Positions 1 to 15,048 of a DNA stretch of 64,000 nt are shown here, piece after piece. Where the stretch lies: positions 127,206,937-127,270,936 of the forward strand of contig NC_134538.1 of NCBI RefSeq assembly GCF_050624435.1. Reading direction: 5' to 3'. The position numbers and the translations under genes are program-made. The DNA is from Tenrec ecaudatus. Taxonomy: Eukaryota > Chordata > Mammalia > Afrosoricida > Tenrecidae. Within the stretch, counting starts at the first letter, position 1; every line of letters begins with the position of its first letter. The notes under the pieces are model-generated. The model did no database searches, was not told where the DNA came from, and worked only from the letters and a program-made list of their open reading frames with translations.

Positions 1-1098
1 TCAACAGCCTCCTTTCCCTTTCTGCAGAATCTCTAGACGACTCATTCATAAGCCTTCAAAGCAGAATCTTATCTCGCATCAACTCCTTGGTGTTTGCTCC
101 TGTTATGCTTTCTAGCTGCTGCCCATTCATACCCCTTCCAACAAGTTGCCCAACTTGCGTGTATGTTATCTAACTGTGTGCTCTAGATGTCCTAAGTGGA
201 CTCTGGACATCAGAAATGTTCAGCTTTAACTGGGAGACGAAGGTGGTTTTCCCCCCATAGCATTGGTGTTTTGCAATAAAGAGAGCTGGATACTTTCACC
301 ATCCACTACCTGGCGAGTCTTTCCGCTCATGCATCATGAATTGCTCCTGGAGCTATGGGCACACAAAGCACTAGGTCCAGAAAGACATCCTAAAGAAGTA
401 GCTACATTGTTTGTCAATAGGAAATACCACCGGGTAGAAATGAACTTTCCGCCTCTTTAGGCAACTGTCTTATACAATAATATCTTATTGGGTTTTTAAA
501 ACTCTTATACAAGCATATCACTAGCCACAAACTAGGCCACACTGAAGTGTCTGTATGGCTTGGGAGTCAAGTGGTAGGTCCCTCCGCTGCCCTTGCCCGC
601 TTCCCCTACGTCTTTGATGTGCACATTTCCAAGTGCAACCTATCCACCCCTTTCATTTCAGTCACAGTCTCTAAAGGATTAGAGAAAAGTATTCAAAGCT
701 GCCGCTGTCACTACGAATCGCCTACACAAGGGGGCCTTCAGAAAAAGTTCATGGAAAAATGGAACAAAGAGATGCTGGAATTTTCCCACTAGTGTTTGGA
801 AGCCACTTCATTTTAATCCACTGCCATCCAGCTGATTCCACCTCATAGAGACCCTGGAGGGCGGGGTGGAACCTGTGGTGGTCAGAGCAACCTCCTTAAA
901 TGCTTTGGCTAGTGCGGGCTGGGACACTGCAGGGGGGTCGCTATGGGACAGCGTTGGCTCCATGGCAGTGCAAAGGAGGGAAACCAACCAGCAAAAGAGA
1001 GTGCGGGAGGTCTGGCAGGAGGGAGAGAAACCCTAGGCAAAGGTGTACCCGTCAGGACAAGCAGCCCGGAAAGCCCGGTTTCGCGAGAAGGAGCGCAC
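1..1098 (-). other. SLC26A3: SLC26A3 intron 5 (partial)
   Basis: This is the intron following exon 5 of the minus-strand gene; it runs off the left edge. I looked on the minus strand for the next exon (the transmembrane segment that begins LAFGILRIGF in human SLC26A3) and did not find it, so exon 6 should lie outside the window. About 816-862 resembles a decayed antisense AfroSINE tail (ccactgccatccagctgatt). Nothing else is recognised. Confidence 0.6.
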
Positions 1099-3940
<2,842 letters not shown>

Positions 3941-3951
3941 GTTTGCTTCCT

Positions 3952-5933
3952 CTGGTGGCAGTGGCAAGTGGGAAGATTGTGAGTAGTCCCTCTTCTTGCC
4001 TTTGGCAGGTTAAAATGCCTGAAACCAAACAGAGCTGGCTTCTTAAATCGCTTGGAGATAATGTGATGCAATTTACAGATGAGTGAGCTCCGAACTGAAT
4101 GTTACTACCTTTGGAGATCAAAAGAGGACGGATTAAGGGACCTGGATTGTGTTTTGCCACAGCGGGATCACTTTTTCACTCCAATGACCTGGACGGAACT
4201 CCTTTGCAAAAGCAAACGGGAGGGTTTATTTTATTTGACATTTCTTTCTTTTTCTTTTTTTTTAATAGAAAGATTTTCAGGAAGGAATAATACATGGACT
4301 CAGTTGACTAACCGGTGAGTCACTTTTTGACTTGTAAAGGGAGTTCTTCTTATCACAAAAAGGCATTTACTGTTGAGTTTTTTGCCTTTTCCTAGAAGAG
4401 TCCCCACAGTTTGGCAGCTGAGCAGAACAGCTGCCCGTTCTAATGTGCTTGTCAGATCCTTGGAAGAAGGAGGCCTGGGAGCAGAAGTGCTAACACAGGG
4501 CTGCTGCCTGGGAGAGGGGCCTCACGAGCCCACCCGAGGCTCTCCAGAAGGACCCCATGTCTGGCTCCCATTGAGATCAGAGCCCTGGAAACCCGGTGGG
4601 GCAGTTCTGTTCTCCATGGGGTCGCTGTGTGTCAAAGTGGGCTGTGGCGACGATGACGGGCAGCTTTGTCATTTCTTGTGAAGTGTTTTCACTCTAGAAA
4701 CGCAAAGCTGTTGCCCGTGTAGGATCTTCGCTTACTGTGTACAGCGTTTCGTGGAGGAAACTTTATGCTAGGAAGTAGATATTACTTGGTTACTTAACAC
4801 ATTCTGGATGAGATCTTTTTTATATTATTGTGCTTCTGCCAGACAACTTCTTATTACTTCGAAAAAGCAACGCTAGAGACTAGATCTTGCAATGTACGCT
4901 CTGACCAACTCTAAGCTTTCTGAAATGGAAACATGCCTAACCACATTGGGAGGGTTTGTAACGAACAAAAAGGTTAAGTACAAATGTTCACGTGCACAGC
5001 ACCGCGTCATTGGCGACCTCAGAGCCAAATATGAACCTTTTTTCCCCAAAAGAAAATTTGGAAGAGGGGTGGCAGCAGCGGGGGTGGGGCGAGGGATGTG
5101 TGTCAGGAATGTTAATCCTGATGAGTACAGATAGAAAAGAAATTTTGAGAACAAATAGCTTTAAATCGAATACTATGTTCTGAAATAAATGGCCCAGGTT
5201 GACGCTGAACCAGCTCTGGGGTGAAATGAACACATGGAGTCTACAGGGACTTCAAACGCAATGCGAGGACCAGAGCAAGTCACCTCCGTTCCAGAAAGGG
5301 AAGTCTCTCTTTAGGAGGGGGAGACACTGCGGAAGATGCTCAGAGAGCCAAAGTTCCTGGGCCCCTTTGCCAACCACTCCCAATGCTGTACTGATACTGT
5401 CCGTGGCCCTCCCACAACTCTTGGCTGGACACCCGTGATGAGGTCTTTTCACAAGAGTCATATGCCAGGGACGTAAGCCTTCTGAGCCTCAACTGGGATA
5501 ATTGGAATCATAATACCCAAGTTTCAAGATGATTGTAAAGAGTAAATGAGAATGTTTTCAAAGTATTGTGCACTGGAGTCAGTCGTGAGCTTGAACTGTT
5601 AACATTTGTCTTCTCAACATGTTTAACTTTAACCATTCTCAGTTCTGTTCCTATGATACTCAAACCACCATTTTTACAAAACATTACAATCATTTTCATG
5701 TACATGATTCTTCAGGCATCACAATGTAGGGGGCATTGACTATTATTCCTCTTCTTACAAATGAGAAAACTCTTCCACACTCCAGCAGCCCGCTCCTCCC
5801 ATCAGAGCCAAGCAATCTTTCACACGACCAACAGTTGTCATTTTCAGACTTCCTTTCGGATGTCTTCTATAAGCACGTGGTTTCTCTAGTGACCCATATG
5901 AGCTGGCACGAGAAACATACGAACTGTTCACGA
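3952..5933. other. SLC26A3 intron 1 side; a few old repeats, no gene seen
   Basis: Upstream of exon 2 there is a sense AfroSINE remnant at 4580-4664 (gccctggaaacccggtgggg ... ggggtcgctgtgtgtcaaag) and a MIR-like tail at about 5475-5575. The rest is unique-looking. Non-coding exon 1 and the promoter of SLC26A3 could be here or further right; I cannot identify them from sequence alone. Confidence 0.5.
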
Positions 5934-6146
5934 AAACCCAGCTCACTGCCGTCGAGTCCATGCTGATGCAAAGCGACCGTCTCTATCTGGGGCAGGACAG
6001 GGTAGAATGTCGCTGTGCGTTTCCAGGACCGCGACTCTCGACAGGAGTAGAAAGGTGCATTGTTCTCCCTGGGAGCACCTGGTGGCGTCAGACTGCTGGC
6101 CTTGCAGGGAGTAGCCCAACATGTAACACACTATGCCACCAGGTAA
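5934..6146 (-). mobile_element. AfroSINE, antisense, near full length
   Basis: It runs from the tail (aaacccagctcactgccgtc) through the body (gacaggagtagaaaggtgca) to the head (ctgctggccttgcagggagt) and ends at cactatgccaccagg. Confidence 0.85.
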
Positions 6147-6619
6147 GATTAAGTATGCTATAAAGTGCCAGCTGTTAGGTTTAAAAAAAGAAATCTTGGT
6201 TCCTGACTACCACCCGTAATGCCAGACTTCAATCACAGTTGTTAGATTATCTCATACCAGATTGCCGCTCGCCACTCGGAGCTTTCTCAGGGATCAAGGG
6301 ACTTTTAGTCTGTTTGCAGAGTTGACCATGACAGCTAGGAAGCCGGGGCTGCTTCCCGCTGCTGGCTCTACCTGACCTCTCTCTGACCACCTACCTCACT
6401 CCCCAATTCCATTCCCCAGCCTCCCCTAACTTCCTCTGCATGCGCACCGCTCTCTGGCTTGACCTTCAGAAGATGACTCCTTCTGAACTTTGTTATGACG
6501 CCTGGATTCACAGGGACTGATTGTTCTTTCAGAGCAGTCTCAACACCCTCCCCGCCCCCAGCTGCTTGCTCACCCTGCCCACCATATCTACCCCTTCACC
6601 CTCCCACCCCAAGTTCCAG

Positions 6620-6966
6620 GTGTCCTATGCTGTGAGAAGAAGAATGGAGGGATTTGAACCATGCTGGAGAAGAATAGTGAAAGGACAAACCAATCTGCTT
6701 CACAAGAAGTATGACCACAGCGCTCTTAGAAGCAAGGAGGGCAAGACTTCATCTTACGTATTTGAACATGCTGTCAGTAGAGGCCACTCCCTGGAGAAGG
6801 ACATCACGTTCAGCGATGAGCCAGCGAGAAAGAGGAGGGTCCTCAAGGAGAGGGACTGGCACAGTGGCTGCAGCAATGGGCTCAAGCGCAGGACATTGTA
6901 GGATGGCGTTTCGTTCTGTTAGGCTGTGGATTGGAGCTGACTCAGTGGTCGCTAATAACAATATAG
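6620..6966 (+). mobile_element. RTE LINE 3' fragment
   Basis: The frame resembles the C-terminus of RTE/BovB reverse transcriptase proteins (an FExCWRRI-like segment near 6650). It then runs into the conserved RTE 3' region: ctggagaaggacatcacgtt, agaaagaggagggtcctcaa and cacagtggctgcagcaatgg. The tail reads gtttcgttctgttaggctgt. AfroSINE shares this tail. Confidence 0.75.
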
Positions 6967-7061
6967 CCCTTCTCATTGTCAGAGAACTTGTTTATGATGT
7001 GGACTTGGTTTGCCCACTTTTATGAATGGCTGGGATTTTTCGGGCTCCTCTCCCCTCTGTC

Positions 7062-7450
7062 TTTTTTTTTTTTTTTTTTTGCCAACTAACAGCAATATAG
7101 TTGAGGCATTAACATAAGATCCAACTCATGTCAATGACTCCTGACATTTTAGATCTCTGGCAAAGTTTCTTCAGAGTGTCTTTCAAGGTCACTTTTCGTC
7201 CTGTGACTCCTCCAACCTAGTCAACCTCAGGGGAAGAAGACAGGAGCACCAAGTATTTTGATTTCTCCCAGATGTTGCCCTGAGCAACACCAAGAAGAGT
7301 TTGCTTGTTGCTTTTTTCACCAGTGACTTTACACAAACTCATCCATTCTGTTAGGAATAAAAGACCCCGATGGCATTTCTTTTTCTTCTTTTTGCTAGTG
7401 TGTGTGTTTTCTCTGCTACGTCTTGGTTAATGGTTTACCGTTGACAGGGA
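7062..7450 (-). pseudogene. possible processed-pseudogene or LINE tail after a T19 tract
   Basis: An uninterrupted run of 19 T (7062-7080) is followed by about 370 bp that I cannot assign. On the minus strand this reads as sequence ending in a poly(A) tail, as expected of a retrocopy. A broken minus-strand frame includes GRKVTLKDTLKKLC but I do not recognise the parent. No polyadenylation signal is seen just before the A-run. It could equally be an unfamiliar LINE end. Confidence 0.3.
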
Positions 7451-7589
7451 TGGCAGAAAGAACAACGTCATTCATTCCTAACCAGAACTTAGCTCTGTAG
7501 TGAGCCTCTCATGCTTCCAACTGAGGCAAGGCCTGAGCTCTCCCCATCCCAACAGGGACCTGGCCAAGCCCCCTCCTAACCCGCAAGCA

Positions 7590-7790
7590 GGAAGCCCGAT
7601 GGTTTTGAGGGCTGGCCTGCAACTACCACAAGGTCAGTAGTTGGAACCAGCAGCGGCTCCGTGGAAGAAAGGCGTGGCTGTCCCTGTAAAGATTTACAGC
7701 CTTGGAAACCCACGGGGCAGTTCTGCTGTGCCCTCCAGCAACCCAATGAGCTGGTCTCTATTTGATGGCAGTGCATTTGGGTGGGGTGGT
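7590..7790 (+). mobile_element. AfroSINE, sense
   Basis: The order caaggtcagtagttgg, cagcggctccgtggaagaaa, aaagatttacagccttggaa, acccacggggcagttctgct matches the AfroSINE body in sense orientation. The tail has drifted. Confidence 0.8.
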
Positions 7791-7793
7791 GTG

Positions 7794-7795
<2 letters not shown>

Positions 7796-7829
<34 letters not shown>
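7796..7829 (+). repeat. (TG)n microsatellite
   Basis: About 16 uninterrupted TG units directly after the AfroSINE tail. It creates several spurious Val/Cys open frames. Confidence 0.95.
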
Positions 7830-7830
<1 letters not shown>

Positions 7831-10009
7831 GGCATCCAAGCAATGTTTAAAAAAAAGGGACCCAAAGGGCAGGCATTGGGGCAATTTAAGAAATCTTTCC
7901 AGAATTTGGAGAGAGAGAGCTGGAAGGGCACACTCCAGTCTTTTTGCTTTCTTTTTCCTTGACTCCCATTCATGCTCCTACCATGTGCTGCCTCGTATTT
8001 CGCGTGTCACAAGTGAGCCCCAAACTGCCGGCTCTCTTGGCACCTCTGTTGAAGAGATGCTCCAGATGCCGCCATAAGTCGGCGCCCCTCTCCATCCCAT
8101 CATTCCTGAGATGCCTGAAGATGACCTACTGCAGTTAGGAATGGAAAGAGATTTTGCTAAATTTATTTTTCACCTGAACAAGTTGCCTTTTCCCCTCAGA
8201 AACTCTTGGAATGCATGCACTTGTTTCTACAATTGCAATTCTAGTTTCAATTGTTACATCCTTGCTAATATGTGCTTTAAAAAAATGCAATTTTATCTTC
8301 TCCATTTAAGTGTCTCTGCGGTATCCTAAGAGTGCTAGTGATTTGGGGGTGGGGGGGAATTGAAATTGACTCAGGAAAATGGAGAAGCCCATCTGTGTTC
8401 TTATTTTTCGACATTTCCACTGCTACTTCATTTCCTATGGTGTGTTCTTTCTATTTTGAGGCTTTAATGAATTAATGTGTGTATGTGTATATGAACATGC
8501 ATACATATACATATATATATGCATATATATGTCTGTACTCTGGTTTACTTATTATGTCTGGTTTATTTTTTTCTTCTTCTGAGCTGAAATTTAATCCTGA
8601 GATTAATATCTGAAATGTGACTTTCTCAACTTAACGATTCCAATAACTTTTAGATTTCTAGGGATGGTCATGTCAGGACCATCCATCCCAAGTCCCACTC
8701 ATCTTCAGTCAGAAGTTCAAGCCCAGTCTCCAGTCCACCTGAGCATCTCCACTCTGGCGGCCTCACCCCACTGAGAGGTGTCTGTCTCCTAGCCAAACCT
8801 TTCTGCTCCTTGACATTGATCTGGTCAGTGTTCTAGTCTTTCTCTTGGGAAACAACTACCGTGAACCCAGATGCTCTTCAGTGATCTCAGCCTTTGTCAT
8901 TTATTAATGGAAGTTTCAAACGAGAAGCCAGCCGTGTGGAGAAAGGCCTTTCCCAGCCTTCCCCCGGTTCCAGGTGGCCTCTATGCCGCAGTGCTGGCTA
9001 ATTGGGTATTCAAGTTAAGGAAGCATTTTGTAGAAGAGTGGCTGAAAATACCACACCGCCGCGTTGAGAATCTGCTGCAAACATGACTCCTTTGCTGGAC
9101 CTCAGAAGCGGGGCTGGTGATTAGGAGTAACTGAGTGGTGGGTTGAGTCTCAGGGCTGATACTGACGAACATTGGTCAGAAGGAGCCAAGGATTGGGGCA
9201 AGCAATGATTTTTAAATGCTGCGGTTCCTGTGGGCTTGCGTCACACCTGAAAGACGGCATGGTAATTGATTAGGAAGTCTGCATCCTAGATGTATACTTG
9301 AGCTGAGGATTTCTTTGGAAGAAATGAATGCATTCACAATCATTTAGAACCTGAAAACGCCCAACGGTAAGCCGGTCAAACCCACTGAGAGGCACTGTAG
9401 AGGGGACGGCTGGTGCTCAGCCTCTGTAAAGATGGCAGCCCTGGAGCCATTCTAGCGGCATCACATCATGTTGCTTGGACTGATGCCGATTCCATGACAG
9501 TGGTTTGGGCTCGGGGTAGTCATAATCCTGAGAGTTCTATCAGTGTCCTCATAAATGCTTCCAGGAAACGTTGGAAGCCAGAGTCTTTCTGCAGAGAGAG
9601 GGGATAAGCTGAGGGGTAGGAAGGGTTTGTAAGTGGTGGAGCAGCACCGAGGACCCTAAGGATGTGGAGGCAGCTGTCACAGAGTCCCAAGGCAAGGAAG
9701 CTAAAGGAAAAGATCCGAATTCCCCCTACCCCACGAGATAACATAGATACTCTACACAACTCTGTTCATGCCCACTGTGGGCAGGGACATAAAGTATGTC
9801 TGGCATTGCTAATACAAGAAGTCTGTGTGACTTACTGTCATATGACATCTCCTAGGCATTTAACTTGTTGTTAATTTAATATTAATTCCGATATTGATTT
9901 TTAAAATCAATTCTATTACTATTTCCATTTCCGTAAGATGGAAAACAAACTCAGATCTATTTTAGTTAGAAGGTGCAGAGAATGGAGGGAGAATTTGGCA
10001 GTTACGTGG
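7830..10009. other. no gene or clear element recognised
   Basis: Unique-looking sequence with an AT-rich stretch at about 8478-8535 (alternating TA/TG/CA). A weak AfroSINE-like patch lies at about 9410-9450. Short open frames have no recognisable similarity. Confidence 0.5.
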
Positions 10010-10161
10010 AATTGGCTACTTTCTAGTCCTTGCTTTGCCACTGCTTAAGTGTATTGCCATGGGCAAGCAATTCAAGCCTAAGTTCTCCTGATGGTAAAAC
10101 AAGGTGCCATTACCCTCCCTGCAGGCTCCTGTCAAGACTGAATAGAAGGTATGTAAGGCCA
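10010..10161 (+). repeat. MIR, sense
   Basis: The text follows the MIR core: tgctttgccactgcttaagt, ccatgggcaagcaattcaag, ctcctgatggtaaaacaagg. A younger L1 abuts its right side. Confidence 0.7.
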
Positions 10162-10876
10162 CCAGCCTGTGTGATCACAAGGTGTCAATAGGATCAGGTA
10201 TCAGGCATCAAAGAACAAAAAATCATAGCATTGTGAATGAGGGGGAGTGCAGAGTGGAGACCCAAAGCCCATCTGTAGGCAACTGGACATCCCCTTACAG
10301 AAGGGTCACAGGGAGGAGACGAGCCAGTCAGGGTGCAGTGATAGCAACGATGAAACATACAACTTTCCTCTAGTTCCTAAATGTTTCCTCCTGCCCACTG
10401 TCATGATCCCAATTCTACCTTACAAATCTGGCTAGACCAGAGGATGTACACTGGTACAGATAGGAATTGGAAACACAGGGCATCCAGGACAGATGAACCC
10501 ATCAGGACCAGTGGTGAGAGTGGCGATACCGGGAGGGTGGGATAGAAAGGGGGAACCAATTACAAGGATCTACATATAACCTCCTCCCTGGGGGGTGGAC
10601 AACAGAAAGGGGGGTGAAGAGAGACACTGGTCAGTGTAAGACATGACAAAATAATAATAATTTATAAATTATCAAGGGTTCACGAGGAAGGGGGGAGCAA
10701 GGAGGGAGGGGGGGAAATGAGGAGTTGATAGCAAGGGCTCAAGTAGAAAGGAAATGTTTTGAGAATGATGATGGCAACAAATGTACAAATGTGCTTGACA
10801 CAATGAATGGATGTATGGATTGTCATAAGAGTTGTACGAGCCCCCAATAAAATGATTAAAAAGAAAGAAAGAAAGT
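10162..10876 (+). mobile_element. younger L1 3'UTR copy, sense
   Basis: It starts at cagcctgtgtgatcacaagg and ends at gagcccccaataaaatgatt with an A-rich (AAAG)n tail. The same text, in either orientation, recurs at 18.0, 19.6, 20.2, 32.0, 39.4, 52.3 and 61.6 kb. It is 5'-truncated. Assignment to L1 rests on resemblance to afrotherian L1 3'UTRs and on the U6-L1 chimera at 20.1 kb. Confidence 0.8.
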
Positions 10877-10884
10877 TGGCCAAT

Positions 10885-11250
10885 GAATCAGTAAGAGTGA
10901 AGAGACTAGAGGCATTTGAATTATGGTGTTGGCAAAGAACGTTGTATGTGTCACGGACTGCCAGAAGAACAACAAATATGTCTTGCAAAAGTACATCCAG
11001 CTGCTTCTTAGAAATGAGGACGATGCCACTTCATCACCTACTTTGGGCGAGTATCAGGAGAGACTGGTCCCTGGAAAAGGACGTCGTGCTTGGTAAAGTG
11101 GAAGGCTAGTGACCAAGAGGAAGCCCCTCACTGAGGTGGATTTGCACAGTGGCAACAGCAACAAGCTCAAACATAACACTGGTGTGAGCTTGGCACGGGA
11201 CCAGGCAGGGGTTCAGGCTGACTTGATGGCCCTTAATAACAGCAGTTTAG
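10885..11250 (+). mobile_element. RTE LINE 3' fragment, sense
   Basis: The frame VKRLEAFELWCWQRTLYVSR matches the C-terminal region of BovB/RTE reverse transcriptases (DAFELWCWRR). It is followed by the RTE 3' text ccctggaaaaggacgtcgtg and the tail. Several frameshifts are present. Confidence 0.8.
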
Positions 11251-11769
11251 ACCCTATTTATAACTACAGGACAAAAGTACACTAAGCCTGTCTGGAGACT
11301 CTATGGCTGCCAACTTGTCTGTGACTTCAGCTCATGTTTACCATTTTTCATGTTCACCCCTGCTTATTTTAACATAATTATAAACATGTATGGTGATAAA
11401 ACACATATAACAAATATTTAAATTTCAATAATTTAAGGGTATAATTCAGTGACATTATTACACTCACAGTGTTGTAGTCACCACCGCTCTCTATTTCTAA
11501 GACTTTTACATCCCCTTAATATTCTAACATTTTAGGTATCTACTTATCTAAAACGGGAGGCTGATCTTATGAACTTCCAGAACGTAACTAAAGTTCCGTA
11601 GTTCACTAAGGCCTGCAAAAATACCCCCTTCTTAGCCTGGCATACATGCTCCTTTATAGTTGGATGTGGGCTTGGTTCTGTAACTGACTTTACCCCAGCT
11701 CCTCTCTCGCAATTATAGTTTACAAACAGGCCGTCATATCCAAACTTTACATGGCTGCCACTCACTGTC

Positions 11770-12135
11770 TTATCCATCCATTTTCCGCTCCTCCCGTCGA
11801 TAAATTCCAGTTAATCCTGGGAAGCACTCACCTGTCCCTGACCATGAATTCATGCCTTGGCTTATTATTAAGCATTTGTCGCCTGTTGTTGATCAGGAAC
11901 TGAGATACAAAGGCACCGTAAAGCCTTTGTGACCGCTGTTGGATGAAGTTAATAATTTCCTTGTACATATTTCTGTCTAGTGTTGCATTGTATTGTCTTG
12001 TTTATAATTTTGTCTCCCCTGTAAGAGTGAGTTCCCCAAGAGTAAGGCCCAAATCATAATCATTTTTCCCTCTCCTCTGGCATGGCTTCTCTAACATGCT
12101 AAGTGATAAAAATAAATTTGTTGAAATGAACTAAA
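11770..12135 (+). repeat. L2 3' end, sense
   Basis: About 12005-12135 follows the L2 3' terminus (tttgtctcccctgtaagagt ... ataaatttgttgaaatga). The left part is only weakly L2-like. Region 11251-11769 to the left shows nothing recognisable. Confidence 0.5.
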
Positions 12136-12237
12136 CTGTGGACAACAATACAGGCAATCCCTGGGTTATGAACATTTAAATCATGTATAACCTGTTGTTA
12201 AAAACCAACCCCGATAAAGCCTACTGTAATATTTGGA

Positions 12238-12390
12238 AGGAGCCCTGGTGCTGTCAGGTAAGCCTTTGACCGCTAAGTGAAAAGTCAGCTATTCAAAGCC
12301 CCTAGTCACTCCTTCAGACAAAGATGCCCTGTCCACTCTGTCTAGGGTCACGATGGGTCAAAATTGCCTCGCTGGCAGTAGACATTAATT
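12238..12390 (+). mobile_element. AfroSINE, sense, decayed
   Basis: It starts ggagccctggtgctgtcagg and ends gggtcacgatgggtcaaaat ... ctggcagtaga. It is inserted in the Tigger-like element. Confidence 0.7.
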
Positions 12391-12413
12391 ATTTGAGGCA
12401 CATTCAATGATTT

Positions 12414-12885
12414 TGTGATAGTTAAGTTTTGTGTCAAGTTGGCCGGGTCAGGATTCTCCGTGTTGAGGTAGTAAGACCTGTAAGGGGCAGGTCACAGCCT
12501 GATGGTGTCCCCTTGGGGATGTGGCCTCTCTTACATCTCCATAGACAGAAGAGAACTGGCTCTCTTTCTATTTCCTCTTGGTCTGGATCTTGTGTCTGAT
12601 TTCTTGGGGCTTGAGGTTGGTGCCCTGCCATGTTGTCTGCTGGTGTTGGGTACACTTGACTCTGCCTCCACCAGCCTATCATCATCCTGTGTTGTGCTCC
12701 TGCCTCCTGCCTCCTCTTCTGGCTTCCTGTTTCTGCAGTGCTGGCAGCCACCTGAGCTGGGAAGGACCTCCAGTCAGCATCTGACTCAGCTAGAAGGGAC
12801 CTGCTGCACTGCGGCTGTAAATTTCTTTACTATACATCTATTGGGGTCACTTATTCTATTTCTCTAGAAACTCCAGCCTAACTCA
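12414..12885 (+). mobile_element. ERVL (MLT2-like) solo LTR, sense
   Basis: It begins tgtgatagttaagttttgtg tcaa and ends tctctagaaactccagccta actca, the layout of MLT2/ERVL LTRs. Flanks gattt and ggttt agree at four of five positions, fitting the 5-bp duplication of this class. There is no internal retroviral sequence. Confidence 0.7.
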
Positions 12886-13168
12886 GGTTTATAATAACAA
12901 TTGGGAGCTACCTTGCAATGTTCACTAAAGCATCATTATTCTTCCTAATGTATTCATATGTCAAAGGTGCTTTAGGGCATCTGGAAATGCTACTGTAGTT
13001 TTTTGTTTGTTTGATGCTCAGAAAAGTACATTCTATGCTTCATGCTAAGACAAACATTTGATTAATTGGTGTTGGCTATGAACCATATCTAACTGCTCCA
13101 ACTTATGGACACATTTCACTTAAAAGCAGACTTAGGAATGGAACTGACTTGCAATCTGGGGACTGCCA

Positions 13169-14837
13169 TCTAGGTCAACAATAAGTGGTGTATTTCTGAA
13201 GCTTAAAGTCTGCACAGAGCAGATGAGTATCTAAAATGATTGGTAGAGTTAATAAGTCGTAGGAAGAAAGCACCATGGACTGGAATTAGAGGCCTCCTAA
13301 GGGACTGTGGGCCTCTGTTTCCTGGGGTTGCTATGAGTCAACATCTCCTTGATAGCACCTGTCAACACCGACAAGGTAGAGGAGTAGGCATTATCATCAT
13401 GCCTGTCCACATGAAGACATGGCATCCGGAGAAGTAAAATCGCCTTCCTACGTCTCACAGTTGAACTTGAAGCCAGGTCTGTGAGTCTGACTCTTTCCAC
13501 TACCTACTTCTGTCTGCTAGGTTTTGGCACATTGCCGTGGGGGACTTATCAGTCCTGGTTCCTCAGATAAATAGACAAGAGGACAGACTCACCGCTGACA
13601 GCCCCAGTGCCCTTTTCTTTGGTAATGAACATCCCCCACCCCATACTGAAACCTTAAACACACACACACACACACACACACACAATATATATATAAGCAT
13701 GCATAACCTGGACCTCAATCTGTTTGAAGTGAGTCAACTTATTCTTTCCTGGATTTCTTCACAAAGTGCAAGAGAGCTCAGTGGAAGTTATATTCTTATT
13801 GTTGGGAGAATCAAGGACCTTCATGGTGGAGGGAAGATGCACTAAGTTATTATTTGATTTATTAGACAATCCATTCTTACTCTGTGGATTCATGTTCTTA
13901 TTGAGTATTGAGGAGGTTCACACTTTGTTCATTGATCTCTATCCTTGACTTATTCTTTATCTAGGCCAAGGAGGCAGGCGACTAAACTGCTACAAACTAC
14001 TTATTTCTGAACACCAAAGAGTTGCATCATTATTTCTCAGCAGGAATAAGCTCTACGTGGTCAACTTTCACTACTGTTTCTGTGAACGACAAATTTACCT
14101 TGGAAAAGAACATTATTATTTGATCGGTGACTTATAAGTTGTTCATGACATACAATTTAAAGGGCATTGTGGTGTCTTGTCTTAGTGCTGCCAAGGTTCC
14201 AGGTTGCTTGCACTGGTAGTCTAAGGGCCTGGGTCCCAGCATGCTCCAATATTACTGGTGGCATAGAGTGCACTACGATTTTTTAATGCAATTTTTGTTT
14301 CTCTAGTTTTCCTCTTTGCTTTTCCCTCTCCATAATTTTCTGCTTGTATCACCCTTTCTTCCCTTCCCCTATCCCTTAATCCTGAGTTTTCAGGGGAATC
14401 TGGTGGGAAATCCCTCGTTTCTGGAGCAGGTGGCCTTCCTAAAGTTATTCAAGTAGAAGATTTTTCTTGCCTGAAAAACTCTCCCCTTTCCAAAAAGCTT
14501 GCTTCCCCCCCCCCCTTTATCTTCAGGACACATGATCTACTATGAAGGCAGGTTTGATTGATGAACTCAAAGCATTTGAATACATAAATCAGGCCAAAAG
14601 TCTCTTATCTTGAAAGCTGTTTAAGCCTAACAATCCTTATAACTGTTTATTTTGTCAAACTTAAGACTGTGCAAATATTTACTTCACGTTGTTAGTGCTC
14701 CAGATGTAAGATTGTAGCCTTTTGTTGGTAGAATCGTTTAAAACACTAATGCTCATGGGATAAACAGAAGACCCCACTAATCATTTTAAACAGGCGTGGA
14801 TTTCAGAAAGTACACTGTTTTCAACAGATAGGAACCA
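13169..14837. other. mostly unassigned; one CA repeat
   Basis: A weak sense AfroSINE tail lies at about 13318-13370. A (CA)n tract is at 13659-13684. I see nothing else to support. Poly-C runs at about 14505-14515. Confidence 0.5.
13659..13684 (+). repeat. (CA)n microsatellite
   Basis: About 13 CA units followed by a short AT alternation. Confidence 0.95.
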
Positions 14838-15048
14838 AACGCAAACCTAAACCCACGGCTGTTGAGTTGGTTCCAGCTCCCAGCAACCTTATAGGACAGA
14901 GTAGAACTGCCCCCACCCCAGGGTGTCCAAGGCTTTATGTCTTTCCAGAATCAGACTGCCATCTTTCTATGAAGAGCGGATGGTGGGTCTGAAATGCTGA
15001 CCTTTCTGTGAGTGACCCAGTGCTTAAACCACCACGCCACCAGGGCTT
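14838..15048 (-). mobile_element. AfroSINE, antisense, near full length
   Basis: Tail aaacccacggctgttgagtt, body atgaagagcggatggtgggt and head accaccacgccaccagggct are in antisense order. Confidence 0.85.

Larger units (their letters stand above)
12151..13168 (+). mobile_element. Tigger/pogo-like DNA transposon, nested host
   Basis: The left end CAGGCAATCCCTGGGTTATG and the right end CTGGGGACTGCC are imperfect inverted repeats, with 'ta' just before the left end. This matches the class whose ends read as shifted 'cccnggttacgaac' text. An AfroSINE and an ERVL-type LTR lie inside. No transposase frame remains. Family name uncertain. Confidence 0.5.
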
